DNA of 64,000 bases from Moniliophthora roreri (GCA_001466705.2 LATX02000182.1:248001-312000); one strand, 5' to 3'; positions 1-11,051 are shown, counted from the stretch's first letter. The notes: generated by a model from the sequence alone, not told the origin. Numbers and translations: made by a program.

Positions 1-527
1 CAAGTCCTTTACCTTACTGGGACATGCAAACCTACGCTCCTGAATTGTGGAAAGATCTTCGTGGTAGCGACCTCGTAATCTTCAAGGTACTTCTTGCGTT
101 CATGCGTTTATCACAACAGACACTCACTGATTTAAGGGAGATCTCAAGTGAGCATTCACATATACATTTGTCGAACGAATCGATTCTGACATATTGTAAC
201 CTCACGACGTCAAAAGCTACCGCAAGTGAGTCCCCAAGTTTCCTCACATCACGCTGCTGTCATTTACCTCTACCCAGGCTGACAGGTGATATTCAATGGC
301 CTTCGACGACATCATTCAGAGATGCTGTCGGTCAGTTCAGTTCAACAGTCATTGAGGTGTCCACCGCCTGATATTTACTTGTTACCGTTGACGCAGGTCC
401 TCTGGCGGGAGCCTTCCCGTTGCTCAGTCTCAGGACTAACAAGGCTGATGTCGCCGTCGGGCTCACCGGTGATGTCCTAGATACCATTGAGAAGAAAGAT
501 GGGAAATGGCGGGTGAACGGGAAGTAA
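1..527 (+). CDS. DUF89/ARMT1-like damage-control phosphatase, 3' end only
   Basis: This is the C-terminal part of a DUF89 (ARMT1-type) metal-dependent phosphatase, a family that hydrolyses damaged or excess sugar phosphates and has been linked to carboxyl methylation. The gene starts outside the window. Exons by splice sites and phase are 3-86, 137-147, 217-225, 278-330 and 397-527, with the stop at 525-527. Joining them gives the family core SDLVIFK-GDLNYRKLTGD, followed by GPLAGAFPLLSLRTNKADV and the ending WRVNGK. The GDLNYRK core is assembled across two exons of only 11 and 9 nt; all introns are GT-AG. No other reading keeps the frame and the conserved core. The upstream residues PYWD and APELW also fit the family. 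The family assignment is from memory of the domain, not from a search. Confidence 0.85.
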
Positions 528-771
528 GTACACAAGTTTTATATGCCATTCAACGAATTGAAACGATGGCCTGCAGATACGCGCTCATTTCTTATTTGCC
601 TCGTGATAAGTAGACGCTAGAGGGTTCTTATCCTTAGACTTACACGACAATGTAGAGCAGATACTCTGAGATAGATGGCTGTCAACTCGACAGTTCAAAT
701 GTACAACATCAAACAAAATGTTACAGCAGATCAGCATATCTAGATACCGTGTATCACAAATGATTCGACAC

Positions 772-3183
772 CTAGAAGTAGCCTTCTGTGGAACGATCGG
801 CCATGGGAAGAGCCTGCTCCTTCCCATTTGGATGGAATTGCCTTGGGTTTGACGGCAATCCGATCTTCCTCCCGCTCAGGGAACGATTTACGCTGTGCCC
901 AGGGGACGAGGCAGTAGTCTTTGCCTTTGCCGAGTTGGACGAGATCGAGAGATGGGAAATGAGGGATCTCGATCTGCTTGGCTTGTGCCCCTCTTCTTTT
1001 ACTTCAGGTTGAGGGAATGCGTCCTGCGCGAGGGGCGGCGTCGAGGACAACTTTACGGTGTCTCGAGCCGGATCTGAGAAGACAGACAGTCTTGGTACTT
1101 TGACTGTATAAGCCTCCGGCGGTTGTTGAACGATTGGAAGCGGAGTGGGTTTGCTGTACTCCTGGGTGAAGTCGTCCCGTGATAATCTTCCTTTCTCCGT
1201 GTCACCTTCCATAGGGGAGGAAAGTTGAGAGATGTACACAGGTGCAAAGTCGGCACCCTCCGGCGCTTCCGTCTGTGCCACTGTCGAATGCTGCATTGGT
1301 ATAATACATACAAAAGGGCCATAGCACACTCACAAAACTCTTTGAGACCTCTGCCGAAATGCAAACGACAGAGGATCCCTGTCACTGAGACAGCGACAAT
1401 AAGGATGTAAGAGGTAATAGTCATGGTTGCAAATAGAGGCCACATGTCGAATATGAACCGGTACACTGTGAAAGTAAGCTTAGCGTGGAGGGTATGCAGG
1501 ATTGTCTCCATAACTTACGCGGGCTTGCAAATATTGCAGACGACGCCACTAGGAAAGCAATCGAGATCGTAGAGAAGACGAGGAAACGACGTCGCTGTTC
1601 CCGGCGAACAGATCCCCAGCCCTGAAGAGGTTACGCGTTAGTCAGGCCAATTCATGTCTGAAAGGGGGCATTATACCAATATCACCCAAGGCAGGACGAA
1701 CTGTAGAGGTGCGTGTCAGTGGCATAAATAGTGAATGTTTAATTCAAGGGTCAACTCACCACGGCCATGATAATGAGAACAGCTTGGTACGCCCGCAGAT
1801 GCTTCGCAATATGCACAATGGTACCTGACGAAGCTTTGTCGATCCACATGACAGTAGATGCAAGGGTAAAAAAGCCAGCCAGTTGGAGGCACACGGACAA
1901 AATGAGAACAAGCTGCCGGCACTATTGATCAAAAAGGGTTGACGCAATAAGGTGAAGTCTTACTTTGTACACCCAATTGATCCTAGAAGAGGCACCGACA
2001 CGGTTGAGAGATTGGCGTGCATAGACCTGATCTATGTTAGTCCAGCTCGAACGAAGGACTGAATATGCATACACACCTTGTATAATCTCAAGGAAAGAAG
2101 TGCGGCACATATAAGTGCAACAGCGTTCAAAACGAGGGTTGGAATCTTCAAACAGAGATGTCAGAGACAGCGACCTAGTTTGCAGATCCCGCTTACGGTG
2201 TGGGAGTAACGCGTTTCCCACCAACCTCCCAGGAAATCAGTGTTATTGCAAGTGCCCTTCACGATGAGCGATTGGTACAGGTCTTGGATGGAATCTGTAT
2301 TTTCCACACGAAAGCCACCCCAGCCCGTTACTAAAGCGTGCCCCGCCAAACCAGCAACCAGATGCGGAAGGGATTCATTTAGAATCTTAATTGACACCAG
2401 GATTAATTAGTACCAAGCCTTGATCCCGAGCAACTGTATACGCACGGCCACGAAGGACAAGGCAAAAAGCCAAACATGGAACGTTAAAATGACAAGATCC
2501 TCCCGTCGCGAGTCTCTCAATCTGGACAAATGATCAGGCAAGAGGGTAAAAAAGAACGTTTCTGATTACTCACGCGTCATTCAACCAAAGCAATGAATGC
2601 ACGCAGGGAGCGGAAAGAGTTTGCCCGTCACCAACGTCAACACCTTGAAGCAGTCCATTCGAGTCGAAAATGGGTTCTGCGTGTCCCGCGAGAGGCTTCA
2701 AGAAACGGTAAATCACTATGCCGCCTACAAACGAGGAAGGACACTTACAGTGAACATTCGAATCTCAGAATCCTCTGATCGCCGCCACTTCCCATTGGGA
2801 TCAGCCCCTTTAATGATAGAGCAGTTGGAATCGGGGACATTGGGTAGGTCGGTGCAGAGTTCCAAGTGGTTGTCGATGTGTACCACTAATCCGGTGATGT
2901 TGGTGCATCCTAGAACGCTGGAGACGATATTTGCTGCCTGAGTGTTGTCCTGATACGCGACGCCTTGCAAGGCCACCAAAACGATGCAATAGATCAAGGC
3001 CAAGAAGAAATATAACGTTGTGTACTTGGTAAGTGTGATCCTCGTATACTGGCATCACCGAGACCGAAACAAAGGTAAGTTACAGTGGAGCGCTCCTCAA
3101 AATTAAAGTCGACTTACGACTAGCTTGACCCTAGACCATACAAGCGCCTGCTTCCAAATATTGCGAGCACCTGGCTTGAACAT
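772..3183 (-). CDS. Agaricomycete multi-pass membrane protein, paralogue 1 (598 aa)
   Basis: Twelve exons, in coding order: 3118-3183, 2749-3048, 2574-2695, 2446-2521, 2197-2385, 2077-2145, 1964-2026, 1760-1912, 1686-1700, 1519-1621, 1334-1465 and 772-1280. They total 1797 nt. The protein has a short basic N-terminus (MFKPGARNIWKQ), a first hydrophobic segment, a cysteine-containing lumenal or extracellular region, then several membrane segments with the motifs SRREDLVILTFHVWLF, LNESLPHL, GASSRINWVYK and CRLHFGRGL, and a serine-rich soluble tail. I recognise this as an unnamed multi-TM family common in Agaricomycetes; its function is unknown to me. The intron with branch-like TACTAAT at 2386-2445 is clear. 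The 15-nt exon 1686-1700 encodes FVLPW. A paralogue with matching exon lengths (69, 63 and 153 nt) lies at 6189-8292, so the pair arose by gene duplication. Confidence 0.8.
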
Positions 3184-3435
3184 GGCAGAAACCTAGGAAT
3201 CCTAAAAGAGCGAAAGGACGTTCCAGCCGTAAGAAGAGTCAACCAGAAGAAAAGAAGGAAAAATCAGCCAGGATGGCCTTGCTGGGCTACGCAAAGGTCC
3301 AGGAGATTGTTGAAGCGAAGGAAGAAAAAAGGGGGTGGTAGGCTTGGTAGCCGTGACTTGCAATTGGCTGCACTGGGCAGGGTCGGGTGCAAGGTCGCGA
3401 TCGTCTGACTCCATGTCGAACCCCACTATGTACCA

Positions 3436-3699
3436 TTAGCCGTCTGAACTCGTAACCATGGCATCAAACGCTCCAAGAACATCAAAACTAGCGAGAACAT
3501 CAAAACTAGCGACAATTCTCATGCTGTCAGTATAAATAGACATTCCTCGATTCAACATCTCTGTGTAGTCCGTAGGTACGTAGCGCCGCCAAGTGTTGTA
3601 GGAGATCAAAAATGTTACCACCCAATTATCTCCTGTATGTCCCACCGCATTTCCTTGTCCGTCGACGACGTCTGGAATAATGATGACCTCGACTGCCAT
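3436..3699 (-). CDS. Possible small hypothetical protein (87 aa)
   Basis: A minus-strand frame is open from an ATG at 3697-3699 to a stop at 3436-3438, between the two confirmed minus-strand genes. It continues upstream to a T-rich stretch ending in AG (about 3730-3742) that looks like an intron acceptor, so the real gene could have another exon. It contains an imperfect tandem repeat (ASFDVL twice, from a 21-nt duplication around 3470-3515). I recognise no domain. It could equally be 3' flanking sequence of the complex I gene or spurious. Confidence 0.25.
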   Translation of the reverse strand: MAVEVIIIPDVVDGQGNAVGHTGDNWVVTFLISYNTWRRYVPTDYTEMLNRGMSIYTDSMRIVASFDVLASFDVLGAFDAMVTSSDG

Positions 3700-3789
3700 G
3701 TTTGCAGTGTCACACTCCGCACACTCGCATCTAAAAAAAAAATGAATTGGATTTGATACATAGTAGATACCGTCCACTTCTACCGAATA

Positions 3790-5878
3790 TTACCGGTCGA
3801 CCTCCCTGTAACCATGTTCAACGATCCTCGTAATGCGACACAAAGAGAATGCACTCACCCGAACACCAGATCCTAGTGACGAGTGAGATATGAGCAACAT
3901 AAGATATATGAGTAGATGGGAACATACCATGGTACCAATGATGGCGACAGCATCCGCAAGCATGTGCTGTGAAAGAAAAACAATTGAGCGGCCTTTTCGT
4001 CGCGAAAACGGGTTGTCTCACATCTGTAGGAAGGTGAGTAAATACATGGTGGGTTACAAGAATAGAATTGAGCGCTTACGTCTCATGATGAAATCGGCAC
4101 CCGCCAGGTGTGCGAATCCTGGTGCACGAATGGAACATCTGTAAGGTCGGTTGGTGCCATCGCTGTGAATTTGATTAAAAAAGTCATTCACAAAACAATC
4201 CGACTTTGAACGGAGGAAACGGCGACTCACGAAACCAGGTAAACAGCCATTTCGCCCTTCGGCGCTTCAATAGCACTATATGTCTCTCCTGGCGGTACAG
4301 AGTACCCTTCGCTGAAGATTTTGAAGTGGTGAATAAGACTCTCCATGCTCTCCTTCATGGAAGCCCTTGGAGGTGGGACTAATTTATGATCGTCAACCTT
4401 GATGGCACCGGGTGTGATTTTGTTCAAGCACTAATCACGAACAGAGTCAGAAAGTTTCGTCACCATTGACGACGTGTTAAGCATACCTGGCTGATGATCC
4501 GAAGACTCTCTCGCATCTCTTGAACACGGCACAAGTATCGGTCATAACAATCACCATTTTGTCCGACCGGGATGTCGAACTCAATCTGTTTGAATGTTAG
4601 GGTAGTCTCTGCAAGCATGTTCAAGTTACATACCTGGTCGTACATATCGTACGGCGATACCTTCCTCAAATCCCAAGGTACTCCACTACCCCTCAGCATA
4701 ACACCGCTAAAGCTGTAGTTCAGAGCATCATCTTTGCTAACGACACCGACTCCAATCGTTCTTTCCTTCCAAATTCGATTGCCAGTGACGACTTCCTCAA
4801 TTTCGTCTACTCGTGAGCTGAATTGAGTGGCCCATTTGAAGATGTCGTCCAGCAGCCCGTGAGGGAGATCAAAGGCTACACCACCCGGTCGAACATATGC
4901 AGCATGTAACCGCGCGCCGGAAACACGCTCGTAGAACTCCATCAACTTTTCTCGTTCTTCAAAACCCCAAAGGAAAGGAGTGAGAGCACCAACGTCCATG
5001 GCATGTGTAAGAACAGCCATCAAGTCTGGTAAGCAAATCAATAATTGTACTCAACCACACAGTACATGGAATCCTCACGATTGAGTATACGGGTGATTTC
5101 TCCAAACAGGGTACGTATCCACTTAGCACGGTCTGGAACCTCGATATTAAGAAGCTTTTCCACAGCTCGACTGTAGCAAAGCTCGTTCGTCACTGTAGTA
5201 GTATAAGTAGATGAGCGGGACGAGGAAAGGGATGATTGAACGGACTCATCGAGACGTAGTCCAGCCGGTCAAAGTAAGGAAGGGCTTGAATGTATGTTTT
5301 GTATTCAATCAACTTCTCAGTTCCTCTGTGAAGTAAACCAATGTGCTGCGCCGCCAGTCGTAAGTAAACTACGCAGATACCAAGAGGGTGTGAGACATAC
5401 CGGATCTGCCCGTAGAATCTCTTCACCATTCAGCTCCAAAATCAGACGAAGCACACCGTGAGCGGCAGGATGCTGAGGTCTACGTTCATTCGGGTTTAAT
5501 CGTTCTAATTTATAGGTTCGCTAGACATAATACACACCCAAAGTTGACTAGAATTCAACCAGGTCGTCAGCACCAGACTCCGACCCACAGTGTATAATGC
5601 TACTCACCAGTGAAATGCCTCATTTTCGCGTCTGACCTGGTCCCAGTCTCTGCCAGAATGTCTGTTGCGCTCATGCCATGCAGATCCTCCACCGTATGGT
5701 ATTCAAAGACATTTTTCGCGCCTCGGGTCTGTGCGGAATCGGCTGCTGGGTTGGGTTCAGCAAACCGTCGCGAAGTGGAACTTAAGGAGCGGTTCAGAAG
5801 CCGAGAAACTGAGGTTGTACAGGATGTGCGTGCTGCTGAGCGCAGCAGCATAGACGCCATCGTCGTTCGGAATGGCAA
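3790..5878 (-). CDS. NDUFS2: Mitochondrial NADH:ubiquinone oxidoreductase 49-kDa subunit
   Basis: This is the nuclear gene for the complex I 49-kDa (NDUFS2/NuoD) subunit, which lines the quinone pocket of the Q module in the mitochondrial matrix arm. Exons: 5608-5878, 5538-5547, 5401-5479, 5246-5345, 5079-5192, 4634-5025, 4487-4585, 4231-4430, 4080-4162, 4022-4023, 3928-3966, 3859-3872 and 3790-3805. They total 1419 nt (472 aa), normal for the family. The N-terminus is rich in R and S and lacks acidic residues, as in a mitochondrial presequence. Visible hallmarks are [75 protein letters not shown] and the C-terminal DLVFGEVDR. The exons include lengths of 10, 14, 16 and an inferred 2 nt, the last being needed to keep phase before [13 protein letters not shown]. 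The start was taken at 5878; an internal ATG at residue 7 is possible. One donor (5245) is the weak GTCCGT. Confidence 0.93.
4022..4023 (-). other. Inferred 2-nt microexon of the complex I 49-kDa gene
   Basis: On the minus strand the two bases AT sit between CCTACAG (acceptor) and GTGAGA (donor). The previous exon ends with one base of a split codon (AGA C, at 4080). The next exon starts in phase with CAC ATG at 3966. Only two added bases restore the frame, giving CAT, so the protein reads R-H-H-M-L-A-D. Homologues have exactly one residue at that place. The flanking introns would be 56 and 55 nt, the usual size in this gene, whereas one joined intron would be about 113 nt and would break the frame. 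Confidence 0.7.
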
Positions 5879-6188
5879 GCAGCAAGTCTAGTGATGTCGT
5901 TCGGAGGGGAGGCGTCACACAAATTCTTGGACACCACGTGTGACACATGTCACGCTTGTTCAACATTTGCTGTCCACACCACCTGGTGAGCTACCAAATA
6001 GTTATCACTGTCTATGAGGCATTACAGAATAAAACAAAACACAACGGGGGTATGAAGAAAAAGTCCCTAAAGATGACTCGTAATGGGGTGAAAGCATGTC
6101 AAAGTCTATCTAGATGGTATATAAACACAAGAAAATGTTCCAAGCGGGGATGGATGGGCTGCCACTACCTGGCCGTAACAAGAAAAGA
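5879..6188. other. Intergenic, complex I promoter side
   Basis: This stretch separates the start of the complex I gene from the end of the second membrane-protein gene, both on the minus strand. It must hold the complex I promoter and the 3' untranslated region of the neighbour. I see no clear TATA box, repeat or RNA gene. Confidence 0.4.
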
Positions 6189-8292
6189 TCATCTAGGGAG
6201 TGTGGGCACTGTGTGGAATGTCGGGATGGGCAGCTCAAAACCCCGTTTTTCCTTCAGGTCATCCAAAGATGTCTTATTCTTCTCTACATCGCGTTCAAAC
6301 ACTTCGGGTGCAAAATTGGAAGAAGCCAAGGCGGCCTCCGCATGAACTACAAAGTATATGTCAGCATGTGAATGTGAACGAGACTGATATACGTACGATA
6401 TTGCGACAATCCCTGCCCAAAGTTCAAACGGCAGAGAAGACCCAGCACAAAACTAGCCAAGAACAATATGATAGATGCTGTGGTGAAGCATCCCATATTC
6501 GGCCAAGCGTAAAATGTCCTGCAAAAAAGAGTAGATCAGCACACAATCATGGGCTTTTTAACTCTTCCTCACCATCGATAGACTTGTGAATAGAACATAA
6601 TGCACGAAGCTGCAAAGAAGATGAAGCCCAGTGCGACGAACATGCCTGTGGCTAAACGATGTTCATGCCGTATGCCGTACCAACCCTGGAAAGCGATCAG
6701 GAATATGCGAAAGATCAGAGGTAGAGGACTACGTACTGTGATCAACCACGGAACGAGAACCTACAAAGAGGTTTCAGTGACAATTTCAGGTTACAGCAGC
6801 TCACTCCTTACGATCGTGAAGGAAATAAAGATGCCCACATACAACGTGAAGTGGTCGGTGAGGTCTTTGATATAGCTATTGAGCAGCTGGTCGACCCATA
6901 AACCAGAAGCCATAAGGAGGACGAATGCTTCAAGCTGTAGGCAGACTTTGACAGCCATGAAGTACTGCAAATACTAAAATGAGCATTCGGAAGCCGCAAA
7001 GAATTGAACGTGGATACTCTTTGGATTCGGACAATTTTCTTCGGGGCACCCATGTAATTGAAGGACTCGACATTGTACAGCTTGAATGAAATGAGCGCAT
7101 CACTACGAAAAGCAACAAAGCCACATACTCTCAATAATGTCAAGGACAGATAGCACGATATGATGAGCGCTGTACAGTTTAACACTAGGTCGATGATCTG
7201 GTGTGCTGGAATTGGTATGAAACGCAGATCAACGAAGATTTGCAGACGTACCTCGTAGTTTAGACGCGCTTTGAAATAACCTGCAAACATCTCAACCGAA
7301 CACGGTGTTCCCGGTGTCTCTATCATTCCACCGTAGACTAACTCCTGCCATTTAGACCGCCACAATGCATACGCCGACCAGGCGGTGAGTAACACGCGAG
7401 CACCCAACCCTGCAAGTCTATACAGAAACATGAACGATCGCTGCATCAGCCAACCCAATGAGACTTACACGTGTGGGACGGAGTCGTAGACCATGGCCAT
7501 GAATGATATCCCAAACAACCAAAACTGAAGCAAAACGAATGCGATGTCTTCTCTTTGGGAATTTTGCATGCTGGACGGGATTCAGTGAATGTTGGTACAA
7601 AGAAACTGGTTACGCACTGTTGTTGTGGATAGACAAGAATGCTAGTACACTGTTTACTTAGAGGTACATCTCCGGACTCTGCCCTCAGAATGATTTTGTT
7701 GTCCGTATCATTCAGCGGCAGCAGTGTTTGAATCGTGATGTTCTGCCTTCTCAACATTTCTTGAATCTATTCCAAGGTCAGCCATTCAGCGGTGGGGTGA
7801 GGTGCATATCCCTTACTTGCAGTCCTCTCAGTTTAGCGTTCTGCGATCAGAGCGGTCAGCACGAGTCCAGTTTTAGAAGAACATGAGAATCCTACATGGT
7901 CCGCATCGACTTCTCCCTGTATGTTCACCTCGGAATCGAAGATATACGAACAAACCAGATCGTCGTGAGGGATTTTGTCGCACATTTGTAGTTTATAATG
8001 ACGCCCGGTTACATGGAGGTCGGTATGGTTCTTCGAGGGGATGTCTGCAGCTTTCGTGATGGCAGTGAAGAAAGCACTGTATTCGGAATCGATGGTGAAT
8101 AGGAAAGACTGAATGATGCCTTGCGCAAAACAGTGGATGAAGCCGAACAGGAAAAAGACGAAAGTGAGGCGGTTTCGTGTGATACGAGTAGCCTATTATA
8201 CATTCAACGTTAGCGTCCAAAGTCATAGAGAACATATAGCCTACCAAAGCCTTTAGCTTCATTTTGACGCGCGCACTTGCACTACGTGACAT
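6189..8292 (-). CDS. Agaricomycete multi-pass membrane protein, paralogue 2 (495 aa)
   Basis: Thirteen exons, in coding order: 8245-8292, 7896-8192, 7817-7840, 7618-7766, 7469-7570, 7252-7417, 7129-7197, 7018-7080, 6812-6964, 6737-6760, 6573-6685, 6397-6518 and 6189-6346. They total 1488 nt. Architecture matches the gene at 772-3183: a basic start (MSRSASARVKMKLKA), one hydrophobic segment, a lumenal domain with cysteines, then REDIAFVLLQFWLFG, a PH motif before TAWSAY, and CRLNFGQGLSQYL before a charged soluble tail. Exons of 69, 63 and 153 nt are identical in length to the paralogue, and a 24-nt exon (VLVPWLIT) matches its 15-nt exon. The tail is about 100 residues shorter. Function is unknown to me. 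The two paralogues and the complex I gene between them share one strand. Confidence 0.8.
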
Positions 8293-8830
8293 TTTCAGAG
8301 AAAAGAAAGGAGGAGTGTGGCAGAAAAGGATCAAAGGAAAGACGAAAACAGTTGAACCACCGTTCTAGCACGCAGAGCACGGCCGAGGCGTACTCTTTCT
8401 GTGACCTGCCGATGGGTGAAACGAAAGAGGGAGAAAGGGTCCAAGATCGTTACAAGCACTATATAAGCCGCATCATCAGCCAATGCCATGTATCCTTGTC
8501 AAGGAATGTACGTACACATGACACCGGGGGTTCCCCCCTGGTGACTTGCTCACGTCAAGCAAGGCGACAGCCGGCATAAGTTTCTTGGAACGTCCCAAGA
8601 CGTTGGTATGCCTGTGATTTATCAGATAGTGATGCGCCGTAGGATTCAGGAATACAGTACTTGGTACGCAGTGCTTGATAAAAATGTGTTGGCTGCGTAG
8701 ACTTTCTGATTAGTATTCGATGCAATGATGCAGGTAATTCCTCGAACATTGTTGTCCTCGAAAATTTTAACATGACATAATAAGCCCGCCGCCGTCGGCG
8801 GTACTCTCCTCTTGTACACGAGCAGCAACT
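8293..8830. promoter_or_regulatory. Divergent intergenic region with TATA-like box
   Basis: This is the only space between the divergent membrane-protein gene (start 8292, minus) and the thioesterase gene (start 8831, plus), so it should contain both promoters. ACTATATAAG at 8459-8468 is the best TATA-like match, but it lies about 370 bases from one start and 170 from the other. Nothing else in it could be assigned. Confidence 0.3.
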
Positions 8831-10815
8831 ATGCTCAGATTTTTCCAAACTTGTGGCACGTCCTCGTTCAGAAATCTGGGATGTATTCGCACCCTATACC
8901 TCACAGCAAGACGGAGTGAAGCTTCTACCCAAAAATCCTTTTCTGGGGTCGCATCTCCTCTCATTGCCGAGGAAGCTCAAGATGTTTCCTCTTTGGATCG
9001 TTTGCTCAAGGCCGTCAGTGAGAGGCTCACATGTTTTTCGCACAAAATTCCTTTGCTAACAGGTATGCAGGACAAAGATCGAACCCCGACTATCATTCGT
9101 CAGTCCATAACCTCTTCTACTACGTATCCTAATTTCAACACGCCGGCAGAATGGTGCCTATACGGACGCCAATAATGTGGTCCGAGGTCCTTCTAACATC
9201 GGAGTCGAAAGCCCCTTCGGAAGATACTAAAATTCCGAAGACCTCGGCAGAAACTGCTCCAGACCTCTCTCCGCGCAATATGCACGACTCCTACACTGAA
9301 TTTATCTTGCCGTTCGGTTCATCGGCTCAGTTATTAGAGAACTATACGAATGCATCTGGTGGGATAAGAACCGGAAAGTAGGTTCCCCAGTGTCAATATG
9401 GAATGAAAGATCTCACGGAAAAGTTGCATAGGTTAATGGAACATCTGGATTCTCTAGCTGGCTCTATATCTTATAAGCATATGCTTGGACCTGGAGTGCA
9501 GACACTAGGGAAGATTCAAGAGAGGGGCTTTTATATAGTCACTGCATCAGTTGACAGGTAGGATACATCGCCTTGGAAGTCCCGTCCTTAGGCTGACCCC
9601 ATCCAGACTTGACATGTTGGGCCAATTGAATCCCAATCGAGATCTTCGCTTAAGTGGGCAAGTAATCTACACTGGACGAAGCTCGATGGAAGTCCTCGTC
9701 AAGATGGAAACGTTAACGGGTAGCTCGGAGAAACAAGAGGAAACAATCATGTTGGGTGATGGATTTGGGTTCACATCATCCTCGCGATCACTGACTATTC
9801 ACCCAGGTCGTTTCTCAATGGTCTGCAGAGATGCCAATACCCATCGTGCTCGGTCTGTCAACCCTCTCAAGATCTCTACGCCTGAGGAACAAGCACTATA
9901 CTCCATGGGTGAAGGTACCTTGATCTCAGCGTCCGGTACATGTATTCCTTCCTTCTGATCTATGTAATCACCCATCAGCGATGAAAGCGAAACGGCAGAC
10001 CAACGCCCAGCGCTCATTGTCCCGTGTTCCTCCGAGCTCTTCGGAAGCCGGAGCTCTACACACCTATTACCTCAAGTATGGCCAACAGAATGGAATTCTT
10101 GATCCAGACCTCGTGTACATGAGCGATACAAGGGTTGAGAACTGTATGCTTATGTTCCCTCAAGAAAGAAAGTGAGATATTATCTCTCTTGCCTGTCTTC
10201 GACACTCACCTATCTATTAGCGTACATCAGAAGATCTTTGGTGGCTACCTCATGAGGTAGGCGTTTAGGCTGTGCACGTCTCAAGAGCTGTCGACTCATA
10301 AATTAACTGGTCAATATCGATCAGACTGGCATATGAAGTAAGCTTGTCGTTTTGGAGCCAAATGATTGAACGACATTGGCGCTGATGAAACGTTCTAGCT
10401 TGGCTTTTCAAACGCCAGCATGTTCAGCAAAGGACATGTTCGTTTTCTCTCACTGGATGGTATTTCGTTCGCAAAGCCCGTTCCGATTGGCTCCATTCTA
10501 CGACTGACTTCCTATATTCTCCACTCAACGTCATCAGCGGAATACCCAATGTTGATCGTAAGTCACTCTCCTAACAATTCCAGTCCTGCTACTGAGTTTA
10601 TCCAGCACGTCGGAGTTACAGCCAATGTTGTTGACATCAAGACGGGATTAGAACAGACGACAAATGAGTTCAGGTTCACGTGGTGTAAGGAAGAGGGCGA
10701 AGAAACGAGGAAAGTGGTCCCAAAGACATATCAAGAAGCAATGCTTTGGTTAGAGGGGAGGCGTGCTCTGGAGATCGGTGAGGCATTTAGAGGACTTCGT
10801 ACTTCCCGAACATGA
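8831..10815 (+). CDS. ACOT9-like acyl-CoA thioesterase, probably mitochondrial (482 aa)
   Basis: This encodes a two-hotdog-domain acyl-CoA thioesterase of the ACOT9 type, which hydrolyses acyl-CoA to free fatty acid and CoA, typically in mitochondria. Exons: 8831-9017, 9063-9102, 9150-9377, 9432-9557, 9607-9755, 9807-9914, 9979-10171, 10221-10256, 10325-10337, 10399-10557 and 10606-10815. They total 1449 nt. The start MLRFFQTCGTSSFRNLG is basic and hydroxylated, fitting a presequence. Visible family motifs are GGIRTGKLMEHLDSLAGSI, RDLRLSGQVIYTGRSSMEV, FSMVCRDANTH (first hotdog) and FPQERNVHQKIFGGYLMRL, RFLSLDGISFAKPVPIGS (second hotdog). The exon 10325-10337 is only 13 nt. Two introns (9018-9062 and 10558-10605) are multiples of three without stops, so a naive reading runs through them. 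The donor at 9103 (GTCCAT) is weak, which makes that join the least certain. Confidence 0.9.
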
Positions 10816-10909
10816 GTGCGCCATGAAATATATGTAAAAAACAGAATATGGTAGAATAGAATGGCACAACCTTATTAGATGCAGCCTGGAATCCAAACCC
10901 TACACACAG

Positions 10910-11051
10910 TTAGTCCCAGGCATTTCGCGGGGGCAGCGCACCCGTACTATAATACTTAATATATGCATCCACCGTCCCATTTTGTATTTCCGTGTCAATC
11001 TGCCATCTTCTGATGGCTACCAAGTTCAATTTCCGTTGATCGTCTAAAGGC
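10910..11051 (-). pseudogene. Probable last exon of an otherwise missing minus-strand gene
   Basis: A minus-strand segment from a good acceptor (TTTTAG before 11051) to a TAA at 10910-10912 reads as a compact C-terminus containing LVAIRRWQIDTEIQNG and ending LPPRNAWD. Codon use and CpG content look like the genes to the left, not like the repeats to the right. The sequence upstream, from about 11,100, is repeat-derived, so the rest of the gene is either deleted or displaced. I do not recognise the protein. Confidence 0.4.

Noticed and set aside
5610..5891. Plus-strand open frame over the start of the complex I gene
   Set aside because: Exactly antisense to the presequence exon, which has strong family support through the downstream exons.
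9018..9062. Reading the thioesterase first exon through to 9175 without introns
   Set aside because: The 45-base stretch has a good donor (GTGAGA), a TGCTAAC branch-like motif and an AG end, and the continuous reading then ends in a stop before the hotdog domains.
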